64,000 bases of DNA, from the NCBI RefSeq assembly GCF_003697345.1, contig NZ_RFLY01000011.1, forward strand, positions 1 to 64,000, read 5' to 3'. Source of the stretch: Solilutibacter pythonis (GTDB lineage: Bacteria > Pseudomonadota > Gammaproteobacteria > Xanthomonadales > Xanthomonadaceae). Below the pieces are notes generated by a model that was given only the letters and a program-made list of their open reading frames with translations, was not told the origin of the DNA and did no database searches. Positions 43,752 through 52,995 of the stretch are shown here, piece after piece. The translations under genes were made by a program, and so were the position numbers. Numbering within the stretch: position 1 is the first letter of the stretch; each line of letters opens with the position of its first letter.

Positions 43752-45361
43752 CCGGTGGCTCCGTTGGCGGCGAGTGCGCCGGGGCGCGGCGGGCGTTGGG
43801 CGGGTTTCCATTGCCGCGTGCGGTGGGCGGAGAGGGCAAGCCCCAGGCCCAGCAGCAGCACGACCAGGTCGAAACCGGCCATCGCCAGGTCGCCTCGCCG
43901 CAGGCTGGCGATGAGGTGCGCGTGTGGCGTCGCCAGGGCGTTCAGCACCGGCAGCAACGCGAACAGCGCCGCGCCCGCGTACAGCTGCGCCACCCAGGTG
44001 GCGCGCCGGGGCCGGGCGAAGGCGATCAGCATCGCCACGCCCCAGGCGATGAAGAAGGCGCGGATTTCCGCTTCGGGTCGGTCCGCCATGTCCGTGGGCA
44101 GCAGGCGGTTGGCCCAGAAGTAGACCGCGAAGGCAATGGGCAGCCCGGCCACGGTGCCGATGTTGAGCGCATCGACCAGACGCAGGCCGAAGCCGGGGCG
44201 TTCGCGTTTCTGGTGTTTCTGTCGCTCCTTGATCGCCCACAGCACCGAGCCGCTGGCGACCATCAGGCAACCCGCCAGGCCGGAGAGGAAAAACAGCGCG
44301 CGCAAGCCGGCCTCGGCGAAGCGGGCGGCATGCAGGCCCACCAGCACGTCGCGGGTTTGGGTGGCGCCGCCGGTGGGCGGGCTTTCGGCAACGCGCGTTC
44401 CGTCGTTGGCCCGGTAGCGCAGGGTGGACCTTTCCGCGCGGATGCCGCGCTCGCCGGCGCGTTGGAGGTCGATCAACGAATCGGCGCGTCCCGGGGCGTG
44501 GATGACGACCCGGCTGGGGATGCCCCCCCGCCAGACGCGGCGGGCGTCGGCGATGATCGAGGCGATTGGCGCAATTGGCGTGCTAGTGCTGGGCGGGCCG
44601 TCGATGTCGCCGGGGGCGGGCAATTGCGCGAACGTCTCGGCGATGAATACGCCTTCGTCCTGTGGATAAGCCGTTTTGACGCTCCACGGGAAATACATCA
44701 CCATCAGGGTGACGATGCCGGTGTAGGTGATCATCAGGTGATAGGGCAGGGCCATCACCGCGCTGACGTTGTGAAAATCCAGCCACGAGCGCTGGCCCTT
44801 GCCGGGGCGGAAGGTGAAGAAGTCCTTGAAGATCTTCTTGTGGGTGATGATGCCGCTGATGATCGCCACCAGCATGAACATGGCGCAGAAGCCAACGAGG
44901 TAGCGCGCCCAGGACACCGGCAGATAGTGCAGGTCGAAGTGCAGGCGGTAGAAGAACTCGCCGCCGCGGGTGTCGCGCACGCCGACGGGCGCGCCGGAGG
45001 CGGGGTCGATCACCGCCTCGCCGAAGCGGCCCCGCCGCCCTTTCGACGGATCGGCTTCATCAGCGGGCTTGCGCCAGCGCAGGTGCATGGTGACATTGCG
45101 CTCGTCCGGCAGGGTGATCGACCAGTTCTCGGCGCGCGCGGCATACCGTTGCAGATAGGCGATGCCCCGGGTGGTGGCGGTTTCCGGCGCGACGCGCGGC
45201 ATTCCCGCCATTCCCGCCAACTCGGGGCGCATCCAGTGGTTGATTTCCTCGCGGTAGTAGCTGGCGGTGCCGGCCATGAAGATCAGTAGCAGCAACCAGC
45301 CGGCCAGGAGGCCCGTCCAGGTGTGCAGCCAAGCCATGGATTGCCGGAATCCCGCCTTCAC
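43748..45361 (-). CDS. PepSY-associated transmembrane protein (siderophore-linked)
   Basis: A 537-residue inner-membrane protein of the PepSY/PiuB type. It has a first helix TWTGLLAGWLLLLIFMAGTA, a periplasmic segment, then helices at about 190-210 (LVGFCAMFMLVAIISGIITH), 245-265 (LPYHLMITYTGIVTLMVMYF) and several in the C-terminal half. LHFDLHYLPVSWARYLVG and WLDFHNVSAVMALPYHL are family blocks, with histidines that may bind metal or haem. It probably helps to reduce or release iron from siderophores. GTG start overlaps the DUF3649 gene. Confidence 0.85.
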   Translation of the reverse strand: MKAGFRQSMAWLHTWTGLLAGWLLLLIFMAGTASYYREEINHWMRPELAGMAGMPRVAPETATTRGIAYLQRYAARAENWSITLPDERNVTMHLRWRKPADEADPSKGRRGRFGEAVIDPASGAPVGVRDTRGGEFFYRLHFDLHYLPVSWARYLVGFCAMFMLVAIISGIITHKKIFKDFFTFRPGKGQRSWLDFHNVSAVMALPYHLMITYTGIVTLMVMYFPWSVKTAYPQDEGVFIAETFAQLPAPGDIDGPPSTSTPIAPIASIIADARRVWRGGIPSRVVIHAPGRADSLIDLQRAGERGIRAERSTLRYRANDGTRVAESPPTGGATQTRDVLVGLHAARFAEAGLRALFFLSGLAGCLMVASGSVLWAIKERQKHQKRERPGFGLRLVDALNIGTVAGLPIAFAVYFWANRLLPTDMADRPEAEIRAFFIAWGVAMLIAFARPRRATWVAQLYAGAALFALLPVLNALATPHAHLIASLRRGDLAMAGFDLVVLLLGLGLALSAHRTRQWKPAQRPPRPGALAANGATG

Positions 45362-45684
45362 GCAACCGCTCCCAGTGCCCGAAGCCCGGCCCAGCACAAC
45401 AGGGTGGGAAGGGCGATGCCGAGCCATGCCCGCGCGCTGCTGCGGGCGGAAAAGGCCCATAGCGCGGCGCCGGCGGCGATCAGGATGCCGGTCATCATGC
45501 CCGTCAGCACGGCCTGCCCGCGCGCGATTGGCAAGGCCACGGCCAGCCACGCGGCGGCGCTGGCCGCCAGCGCGTAACCGCCGAGGATCGCGGCCATGCT
45601 GCGCGAGGCGACATCCAGCCGCTGGCGCAGGCGGGAGGCGGGCGGGCGACGCGCGGCGGGGCGTTCGGCCATCAGTAGCGCCAT
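45358..45684 (-). CDS. DUF3649 membrane protein
   Basis: A 108-residue protein with three helices (AAILGGYALAASAAAWLAVA, AVLTGMMTGILIAAGAALWA, WLGIALPTLLCWAGLRAL). It fits DUF3649, regularly found between a TonB-dependent siderophore receptor and a PepSY-type protein. The ATG at 45,684 overlaps the receptor stop by 13 bases; an in-frame ATG at 45,672 overlapping as TGATG is as likely. Confidence 0.78.
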   Translation of the reverse strand: MALLMAERPAARRPPASRLRQRLDVASRSMAAILGGYALAASAAAWLAVALPIARGQAVLTGMMTGILIAAGAALWAFSARSSARAWLGIALPTLLCWAGLRALGAVA

Positions 45685-47864
45685 CTCAGGCTGAGCCGGG
45701 TGTTGCGCGGCTCGCCGTAGTTGCCGAAGCCGGTATCGAGATTGGCCCAGTATTTCTTGTTAGTGGCGTTGGTGATGCTGAGCGTGGCGTCCAGATGTTC
45801 GTTGAAGGCGTAATTGGCGTGTAGGTTGAGCAGCGTATGGCCGCCCTGCGCGTAGCTATGCCGGCCGAGTACGGGATGCGCCTCCTGCACGCCGGTCATG
45901 CGGCTCTGCCAGTTCAGGCCGCCGCCGAGCATCAGGCCCGAGAGGGCGCCATCGAATTGGTAATAGGTGGAAATGTGCAGGCGATTTTCCGGCAGCGTGG
46001 CCCAGACCGGGTTGAGCGGGTGGCGCTTGATCTTGACGTGCGTGTAGCCGGAGCCGATGCGCCATTGCGGGGTGATGGCGCCGGAAACCTCCAGCTCGAA
46101 CCCGCTGCTGCGGGTGCCGTTGGTCGCGATGTAGGCGGAGCCGCCATCGGGCAGCGAGCCTTCCGGTTCCGATGGGTCGCGCACCGGATAGTTGTTCTGC
46201 CCGGTGCGGAACACCGCCGCGCTGGCCTGGAGTCGCTTGTCCAGCCACTCGCCCTTGAGGCCGGCTTCCAGGTTCGAGCCGAGCAGGGGGGGAAGTAGGT
46301 TGTTGTGCTTGTCGCGGCGGTTCTGCGGATTGAAGATGTCGGTGTAGCTGGCATAGGCCGACAGGTTCGGGCTGATGTCGTAGAGCACGCCGAAGTACGG
46401 GGTGAGCTTGCGATCCACGCGGTAGGCGCCGCTGACGCCGGTCGGCCGGCCTTGCGCGTCGCGGTTGTCGGTGCGGGTGCGCCACGAACCCAGCCGCGCG
46501 CCGGCGATGAAGGAAAGCCGCGCGCCGGCGTGGAAGCGGGTCGATGCGTAGATGCCGGTCTGCCGGGTGGGCGAGACGCGCGTCGCGCCGGTCTTGAGGT
46601 AGACGGGCATCGGGGCGTCGCCGCGCCAGGTGCGATAGTCGGGGATGTCGTATGACCAGGTGCCGCCGGGGCCTGAGGCGTCCTTGAAAACGTCCGATTC
46701 CGATTCATGCCGCATCGCGTTGATGCCGACGACCAGTTCGTGGCGGCGGCCAAGCAGGGGATAGGTGCCGCGCGCGTACACGTCCACCGTGTCGCGGACG
46801 TCGCGCGTGCTGCTTCTGCCGCCAAGCAGCGTGATTCCGCGGCCGGTGGCCGCATCGGGGATGCCCTTGCCGTAGATGCGCAGGCTCTCAAGCTCGCCAC
46901 GGGTGCGGCTCAGGTTGGCGTGCAGATTCCAGTCGTTTCCCAGACGGTGTTCGAGGGTGAGGAAGGCGGTGGCGCTGTCGCGCCGCCAATACGTCCACGC
47001 CGGCGCGAAGCTGGCGCCGAGCGGCAGGTCGCTCGGCGTGCCGTCGGCCATGAACAGCGGCAGTCCGCCCCAGGTACTGCCGCGCGGGTCGTTGCGTTGC
47101 ATCTGGTAGCCGGCGAACAGGGTGGTGTTCCCGCCGAGATCGGCCTCGATCGCGCCCATGCCGGCGGTCTTGTCTTCGTGGTAGCGGTCGCGGAAGCTGT
47201 CGGCGCGCTGCCGCATCACGATCCAGCGGCTGCGTACCGCGCCCCGGGCATCGAGCGGAAGGTTGAGGTCGGCCTCGCCCCGGCGCAGGCGCCAACTGCC
47301 GGCCATCAGGCGTACCGAGGCGTCGAACGCGGCGCCGGGCCGCTTGCGCAGCATGTTGATCGTGGCCGATGGCGAGCCGGTGCCGCTCAGCAGGCCGTTC
47401 GCGCCGCGTACCACCTCGATGCGCTCGTACAGCGCGGTGTCGTATTCCAGATTGCTGGAATTGCTGTAACTGGGCACGTTGTCCACCTGGAAATCGGTGA
47501 TCTGGAAACCCCGGGCGAAGTAGACGGGGCGCTGCGTGTCGTACATCGATACGTTGACGCCGGTGACTTGCGTGAGCGCGTCGTTGAGGTTGGTGATCGA
47601 GGCGGTGTCGAGTGTTTCGCGGTCGATCTGGCTGACCGATTGCGGGGTTTCGCGGGGCGTCAGCGGCAGGCGGGTGCTGGTCGCCTGGCGTTGTTGCCGG
47701 CCGGTGACGGTGACGCGGTCCAGGGTTTCCGCGCCCGCGTGTCCCGGCGCATCGGCGGCCTGGGCGGGGGATGCGGGCAGGCTCAGCAGGATGCAGCCGG
47801 CCAGCGGCAGCAGTCGGAACGGGTGGGCGGGCAGGGACGAAGATGAAAGCAATGCGGTGGGCAT
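45672..47864 (-). CDS. TonB-dependent siderophore receptor
   Basis: A 730-residue outer-membrane receptor. Signal peptide (LLPLAGCILLSLPASPAQAA), a plug domain (about 60-185) with RETPQSVSQIDRETL, VTGVNVSMYDT, YFARGFQITDFQVDNVPSY and ERIEVVRGANGLLSGTGSPS, then the barrel ending NTRLSLRWRY. The plug pattern is that of ferric siderophore receptors such as FpvA or FhuE; the exact siderophore cannot be read. A Fur-like box lies about 65 bases upstream. It heads the operon with the DUF3649, PepSY and DUF3325 genes. Confidence 0.93.
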   Translation of the reverse strand: MPTALLSSSSLPAHPFRLLPLAGCILLSLPASPAQAADAPGHAGAETLDRVTVTGRQQRQATSTRLPLTPRETPQSVSQIDRETLDTASITNLNDALTQVTGVNVSMYDTQRPVYFARGFQITDFQVDNVPSYSNSSNLEYDTALYERIEVVRGANGLLSGTGSPSATINMLRKRPGAAFDASVRLMAGSWRLRRGEADLNLPLDARGAVRSRWIVMRQRADSFRDRYHEDKTAGMGAIEADLGGNTTLFAGYQMQRNDPRGSTWGGLPLFMADGTPSDLPLGASFAPAWTYWRRDSATAFLTLEHRLGNDWNLHANLSRTRGELESLRIYGKGIPDAATGRGITLLGGRSSTRDVRDTVDVYARGTYPLLGRRHELVVGINAMRHESESDVFKDASGPGGTWSYDIPDYRTWRGDAPMPVYLKTGATRVSPTRQTGIYASTRFHAGARLSFIAGARLGSWRTRTDNRDAQGRPTGVSGAYRVDRKLTPYFGVLYDISPNLSAYASYTDIFNPQNRRDKHNNLLPPLLGSNLEAGLKGEWLDKRLQASAAVFRTGQNNYPVRDPSEPEGSLPDGGSAYIATNGTRSSGFELEVSGAITPQWRIGSGYTHVKIKRHPLNPVWATLPENRLHISTYYQFDGALSGLMLGGGLNWQSRMTGVQEAHPVLGRHSYAQGGHTLLNLHANYAFNEHLDATLSITNATNKKYWANLDTGFGNYGEPRNTRLSLRWRY

Positions 47865-47927
47865 GGATGTCCGGATATTTACGAGGATGGCGAGAAAGCG
47901 CCGGCGGGCGCTGAGTATTCTTGATTT

Positions 47928-47944
47928 TATTGAGAATAATTATC
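47928..47944 (-). promoter_or_regulatory. Candidate Fur box
   Basis: Read on the reverse strand, GATAATTATTCTCAATA resembles the Fur consensus (GATAATGATAATCATTATC). It lies in a short A/T-rich patch upstream of the receptor gene, which suggests iron repression of the operon. Confidence 0.65.
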
Positions 47945-48091
47945 TTTTGGCACGCGGGTGGCCGCAAGCGCGCGGCGCCGGCGTAACGCCCATGGAGTAC
48001 CCGGGTTGACGCGGCCCGCCCGTGTCTGATGGCACACGGCGGTATCACGGGCGATCAATAAAATTGGGCGATCTCGACTCGCCACCCGCCC

Positions 48092-49165
48092 ATGCTTCGT
48101 GGAATCCGTACCCCTGCCGTTGCCTGTCTGACCATCGCGCTCCTGGCCGGTTGCGGCGGCAAGACCGAAGCCGAGCAAGGGCGCCGGAGCGAGCGTCCGC
48201 TGCCGGTGGGAATGGACACCGTGCGCGAACAGCCCTGGCGGGACACGGTTCGCGCGCTGGGCACGGTGAAGGCGCGCGAGTCGGTGGAAGTCACCGCCAA
48301 GGTCAGCGAGACGGTGCGGGGCGTGCATTTCGAAAGCGGGCAGCAGGTCGCGCGCGGCGCGGCGTTGGTGACGCTCAGCGGGCAGCAGCAATTGGCTTCG
48401 CTGCGTGCCGCCGAGGCCGCCGCCGCCGAGGCCGAGCAGCTCTACCAGCGGCAATCGCAACTGGCCGCGCAGCAACTCGTCGCGCGCGCGTCGTTGGACA
48501 GCCAGCGCGCCACCCGTGATGCCGCGCGCGCCCAGGTGGCGCAGATCCGCGCCAATCTTGCCGACCGGGTGATCCGCGCGCCGTTTTCCGGCGTGCTCGG
48601 CATCCGCCAGGTCAGCCCGGGCGCGCTGGTGACGCCCGGCACCGTCATCGCCACGCTCGACGACCTCTCGCACGTTCACGTCGATTTTCCCTTGCCCGAA
48701 AGCGCGCTTGCCGGCGCTGGCAAGGGCCAGGTGGTCGTCGCGACCAGCGTGGCTTGGCCGGGCCGCGAATTCGCCGGCCACGTCTCCACCATCGCGACGC
48801 GCCTGGACGAAGCCAGCCGCGCCGCGATCGTGCGCGCCGATTTCGCCAATGCCGAGCGCGCACTCAAGCCGGGCATGTTGATGGAGGTGAGGCTGGTGCG
48901 CGGCGAGGTATCGGCGATCGTGGTGCCGGAGATCGCCGTGCAGCAGGTCGGCAGTGAAACCTTCGTCTGGCGGGTCGGGCCGGATGGCGGCGTGGAAAAG
49001 GCCGCCATCGAAGTGGGCGGCCGAGTGCCTGGCCGGGTGCGGGTGGCCAAGGGATTGACGGCGGGCGAGCGCATCGTCACCGAGGGCGTCGGCAAGCTGA
49101 GGGCCGGCGCCCGGGTGGTGCAGGCCGGTGGCGGGGCGAAGCCGGCGCGGGCGACGGGCGGATGA
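48092..49165 (+). CDS. RND efflux periplasmic adaptor (membrane fusion protein)
   Basis: A 357-residue adaptor with lipobox LAGC (Cys19). Order: beta-barrel start VREQPWRDTVRALGTVKARE, lipoyl-type half motif ESGQQVARGAALVTLSG, helical hairpin (about 95-150), second lipoyl half VIRAPFSGVLGIRQVSPGALV, then the beta-barrel and membrane-proximal domains (FANAERALKPGMLMEVRLV). It links the RND pump to an outer-membrane channel, which is not encoded here. It overlaps the pump gene by four bases. Confidence 0.92.
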   Translation: MLRGIRTPAVACLTIALLAGCGGKTEAEQGRRSERPLPVGMDTVREQPWRDTVRALGTVKARESVEVTAKVSETVRGVHFESGQQVARGAALVTLSGQQQLASLRAAEAAAAEAEQLYQRQSQLAAQQLVARASLDSQRATRDAARAQVAQIRANLADRVIRAPFSGVLGIRQVSPGALVTPGTVIATLDDLSHVHVDFPLPESALAGAGKGQVVVATSVAWPGREFAGHVSTIATRLDEASRAAIVRADFANAERALKPGMLMEVRLVRGEVSAIVVPEIAVQQVGSETFVWRVGPDGGVEKAAIEVGGRVPGRVRVAKGLTAGERIVTEGVGKLRAGARVVQAGGGAKPARATGG

Positions 49166-52100
49166 AGCTGTCCGATCTGTCCATCCGCCGGCCGGTGCTG
49201 GCGGTGGTGATGAGCTTGCTGTTGGTGGTGCTGGGCATCATGGCCTTCACCCGGCTCACCCTGCGCGAACTGCCGGCCATCGACCCGCCGATCGTTTCGG
49301 TGCAGGTGAATTATCCGGGCGCCTCGGCCGGCGTGGTCGAGACCCGCATCACCCAGACGCTGGAGGACGCGCTCTCGGGCATCGAGGGCATCAACACCAT
49401 CGAGTCGCGCAGCCGCAACGGCAGTTCCGGCATCAGCATCGAATTCCTCGCCGAGCGCGATATCGAGGCGGCGGCCAACGATGTTCGCAACGCGGTCAGC
49501 CGGGTCGTCGACCGTCTGCCCGAGGAAGCCGACGCACCGGAGATCAGCAAGGTCGAGGGCGATTCCGACGCCATCCTCTGGCTCAACCTGCGTTCGGCCG
49601 GCATGGATCGCCTGCAACTGACCGACTACGCGCAACGCTACGTGATCGACCAGCTTTCGAGCCTGCCGGGTGTGGCCCGGGTCTACTTGGGCGGCGGCCA
49701 GCGCTATGCGATGCGGGTCTGGCTCGATGCCGATGCGCTGGCGGCGCGCGGCCTGACCGCCGCCGACGTCGAAACCGCGCTGCGGGCGGAGAACGTGGAG
49801 CTGGGCGCGGGGCGGATCGAATCGAAGGATCGCGACTTCATCCTGCGCGTGGCCCGCGATTACACCAGCGACGAAGCCTTCGCGGCGATGCCGGTCGGGC
49901 GCGGCGGCGACGGTTACGTGGTGCGGCTGGGCGATGTGGCGAAAGTGCGGCTGGAATCGGCCGAGCGCCGTTCGTATTACCACAGCAATGGCGAGGAGGC
50001 GGTGGGGCTGGGCATCGTCAAGACGTCGACCGCCAACAGCCTGGAGGTGGCGACCGAAGCCAAGGCGGCGGCCGGGCGCATCCAGAAAACCTTGCCCGAT
50101 GGCACCGAGATTTATGTCGCTTTCGACAGCACCACCTTCATCGAAAGCGCGGTGGAGCGCGTCTATGCCACGCTGGCGGAGGCGGTCATCCTCGTTCTGA
50201 TCGTGATCTGGCTGTTCCTCGGCAGCGTGCGCGCGGCGCTGATTCCAGCGGTGACGGTGCCGGTCTGCCTGATCGCCGCCTTCATCGCCCTGTGGCTCTT
50301 CGGCTATTCGATCAACCTGCTGACGCTGCTGGCGCTGGTGCTGTGCATCGGCCTGGTGGTGGACGATGCGATCGTGGTGGTGGAGAACATCCAGCGCCGC
50401 GTCGATCTGGGCGAGCCGGCGCTGGTCGCGGCGCGGCGCGGCACCGCGCAGGTGGCGTTCGCGGTGATCGCCACCACCGCGGTGCTGATCGCGGTGTTCC
50501 TGCCGGTCGGCTTCTTGCAGGGCAATACCGGCCGGCTGTTCCGCGAGCTGTCGGTGGCGCTGGCCGCGGCGGTGGCGATCTCGGCTTTCGTCGCGTTGAC
50601 GTTGACGCCGATGATGGCGTCCAAGCTGCTCAAGCCGCATGCCGGCCCGCGCGCGGTCAAGGAAAACCGGGTGAGCGCCTGGCTCAACGCGCGCTTCCAG
50701 CGGCTCTCCACGGGCTATCGCGGGGTGCTCGAACGCCATGTGCATCGTATCGGGTTGTTCGGCTCGGCGATGCTCGCGTGCATCGTGGCGATGGTGCTGC
50801 TGTTCAAGTTTCTGCCAAGCGAACTGGCGCCGGCGGAGGATCGCGGCGCGTTCCAGTTGATGATGGACGCCCCGGAAGGGGCCGGTTACGACTTCACCGT
50901 GGCGCAGATGCGGAAAGTCGAGAAGGTGCTGGCCGGCGAGATCGGCGAGGGCAAGCCGATCGTGCGGGCCAATCCGCGGGTGCCCGGCGGCTTCGGCCCC
51001 AGCGAGGAGATGCACACCGGCCGCGCCATCGTGTTTCTGCGGGATTGGCGGGAGCGCGCCCAGTCCACCGCCGAGGTGGCCGGCGCGTTGCAGAAGAAGC
51101 TCTCCGGCCTGACCGAAGTGCGGGTGCGCACCCAGGTGGGCGGCGGTCTGGTGCGCACCCGCGGCCAGCCGTTCCAGATGGTGCTGGGCGGGCCGGACTA
51201 CGCCGAGCTGGCGCAATGGCGCGATGTCCTGCTGGCCAGGATGGAGACGAACCCGGGCCTGACCGGCGCCGATTCCGATTACAAGGAAACCCGGCCGCAG
51301 ATGCGGATCGTGATCGACAAGGCGCGCGCCGCCGATCTCGGCGTGACCGCCACCGCGATCGGCCGGGCGCTGGAGACGATGATGGGCGGCCGCCGCGTCA
51401 CCACCTTCGTCGACAACGGCGAGGAATACGACGTGATGTTGCAGGCCGGCCGCGACGCCCGCGCCTCGGTCGCCGACCTCGGCGCGTTGCAGGTACGCGG
51501 CCGCGGCGGCGTGCTGGTTCCGCTGGGCAATCTGGTGACGCTGAGGGAAGTCGCCGAGCCGGCCACCTTCAACCGTTTCAACCGCCTGCGTTCGATCACG
51601 CTGTCGGCCGGCCTAGCGCCCGGCTACCGGCTGGGCGACGCGGTGGCCTGGGCGCAGGAAACCGCGCGCGCCGAACTGCCCGATTACGCGCAGATCGGCT
51701 GGAAGGGCGAATTGCGCGAACTGCAACGATCCGGTGGCGAGGTGCTGCTGATCTTCGTCCTGGCGATGCTGATCGTGTACCTGGCGCTGGCCGCGCAGTT
51801 CGAGAGCTTCCTGCATCCGCTGGTGATCATGCTGACGGTACCGCTCGGCGTGCTGGGGGCGCTGATCGGCCTGTGGCTGAGCGGTGGCACCCTCAATCTG
51901 TTCTCGCAGATCGGCATCGTGATGTTGGTGGGGCTGGCGGCGAAGAACGGCATCCTGATCGTCGAGTTCGCCAACCAGTTGCGCGATGCCGGACGTGGCG
52001 TGCGCGAGGCCATCGTCGAAGCCGCCTCGGTGCGCCTGCGCCCGATCCTCATGACTTCCATCGCCACCATCATGGGCGCGGTGCCGCTGGTGCTGGCCGG

Positions 52101-52296
52101 CGGTCCCGGTTCGGCCAGCCGGGGCACCATCGGCATCGTGGTGATTTTCGGCCTGGCGTTTTCCACCTTCCTCTCGTTGTTCGTGGTACCGGCGTTCTAC
52201 GCGCTGCTGGCGCCGTACACGCGCTCGCCCGAGGCGCTGGCGCGCAAGCTGGAGGCGCTGGAAGCCGAGACGCCGGAAGCGCGGGGACCGCATTGA
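49162..52296 (+). CDS. RND efflux pump, inner-membrane permease
   Basis: A 1044-residue proton-driven exporter of the AcrB/MexF group. Proton-relay aspartates Asp401-Asp402 are in GLVVDDAIVVVENIQ, the first helix is LAVVMSLLLVVLGIMAFTRL, and IGIVMLVGLAAKNGILIVEF marks the second half, with 12 helices and two large periplasmic loops. The DD pair points to multidrug rather than heavy-metal export. Substrates cannot be predicted from sequence alone. Confidence 0.93.
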   Translation: MKLSDLSIRRPVLAVVMSLLLVVLGIMAFTRLTLRELPAIDPPIVSVQVNYPGASAGVVETRITQTLEDALSGIEGINTIESRSRNGSSGISIEFLAERDIEAAANDVRNAVSRVVDRLPEEADAPEISKVEGDSDAILWLNLRSAGMDRLQLTDYAQRYVIDQLSSLPGVARVYLGGGQRYAMRVWLDADALAARGLTAADVETALRAENVELGAGRIESKDRDFILRVARDYTSDEAFAAMPVGRGGDGYVVRLGDVAKVRLESAERRSYYHSNGEEAVGLGIVKTSTANSLEVATEAKAAAGRIQKTLPDGTEIYVAFDSTTFIESAVERVYATLAEAVILVLIVIWLFLGSVRAALIPAVTVPVCLIAAFIALWLFGYSINLLTLLALVLCIGLVVDDAIVVVENIQRRVDLGEPALVAARRGTAQVAFAVIATTAVLIAVFLPVGFLQGNTGRLFRELSVALAAAVAISAFVALTLTPMMASKLLKPHAGPRAVKENRVSAWLNARFQRLSTGYRGVLERHVHRIGLFGSAMLACIVAMVLLFKFLPSELAPAEDRGAFQLMMDAPEGAGYDFTVAQMRKVEKVLAGEIGEGKPIVRANPRVPGGFGPSEEMHTGRAIVFLRDWRERAQSTAEVAGALQKKLSGLTEVRVRTQVGGGLVRTRGQPFQMVLGGPDYAELAQWRDVLLARMETNPGLTGADSDYKETRPQMRIVIDKARAADLGVTATAIGRALETMMGGRRVTTFVDNGEEYDVMLQAGRDARASVADLGALQVRGRGGVLVPLGNLVTLREVAEPATFNRFNRLRSITLSAGLAPGYRLGDAVAWAQETARAELPDYAQIGWKGELRELQRSGGEVLLIFVLAMLIVYLALAAQFESFLHPLVIMLTVPLGVLGALIGLWLSGGTLNLFSQIGIVMLVGLAAKNGILIVEFANQLRDAGRGVREAIVEAASVRLRPILMTSIATIMGAVPLVLAGGPGSASRGTIGIVVIFGLAFSTFLSLFVVPAFYALLAPYTRSPEALARKLEALEAETPEARGPH

Positions 52297-52299
52297 GCG

Positions 52300-52839
52300 A
52301 TGGCCGGGGAGGCGCATCCGTACCGTATCGACATCCGTCCCGGCCTGCGCCTGCGCGCCTGGCGGGGTGAGGATTTACCGGCGCTCCTCGGCCATGCCGA
52401 CCATGCCGAAGTCGCGCGTGGTCTCGGCGAGCGTTTCCCGCACCCTTATCGCCGGGCGGATGGCGAGGCGTTTCTGCGCGGCGAGGTGGTGGCGCTGCAA
52501 GACGCCTTCGCCATCGAGTCGCAGGGCGAGGCGGTCGGCGGCATCGGCCTGCGGCGGATGGCGGGCGAGCGCGCCATCGGCGCCGAATTCGGCTACTGGC
52601 TGGGGCGTTCGCTGTGGGGGCGCGGGTTGATGAGCGAGGCGGTGGCCGCTTTCGCGCCGTGGGCGCTGGCGCACTACCGGTTGCGGCGGTTGCAGGCGAC
52701 GGTGCTGGATTTCAACGCCGGCTCCGCCCGGGTCTTGCGCAAGAACGGCTTCGTCGAGGAAGGCGTGTTGCGGCACGCGGTGATGAAAGACGGCCAGGTG
52801 CGCGACCTGCGCATGTTCGCCCGCTACGCCGGGGCGTAG
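52300..52839 (+). CDS. GNAT acetyltransferase, RimJ/RimL type
   Basis: A 179-residue acetyltransferase. IDIRPGLRLRAWRGEDLPAL begins the fold, GYWLGRSLWGRGLMSEAVAA is the acetyl-CoA region, and FNAGSARVLRKNGFVEEGVL is the usual RimJ/RimL-type end. Four bases after the RND pump, so possibly co-transcribed. Target not known. Confidence 0.88.
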   Translation: MAGEAHPYRIDIRPGLRLRAWRGEDLPALLGHADHAEVARGLGERFPHPYRRADGEAFLRGEVVALQDAFAIESQGEAVGGIGLRRMAGERAIGAEFGYWLGRSLWGRGLMSEAVAAFAPWALAHYRLRRLQATVLDFNAGSARVLRKNGFVEEGVLRHAVMKDGQVRDLRMFARYAGA

Positions 52840-52995
52840 GCGCGGCGGCGGTTCGGTTTCGGAGTGGCCGCCAAGGGAAAGCCCTCGACAGCCACGACCT
52901 GGACGTCCGGTTTCCGCGCGCGCGAGCGGAGTGGCCGTGCGTGCGTGGCAAATCGGTCACAATCGGGCCTTCACGCGCCAAGCCGGGAGTCTCAT

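Noticed and set aside
48676-51216. Long reverse-strand frame (846 codons) opposite the RND pump
   Set aside because: It is antisense to the clearly conserved RND adaptor and permease genes and has no recognisable domain.
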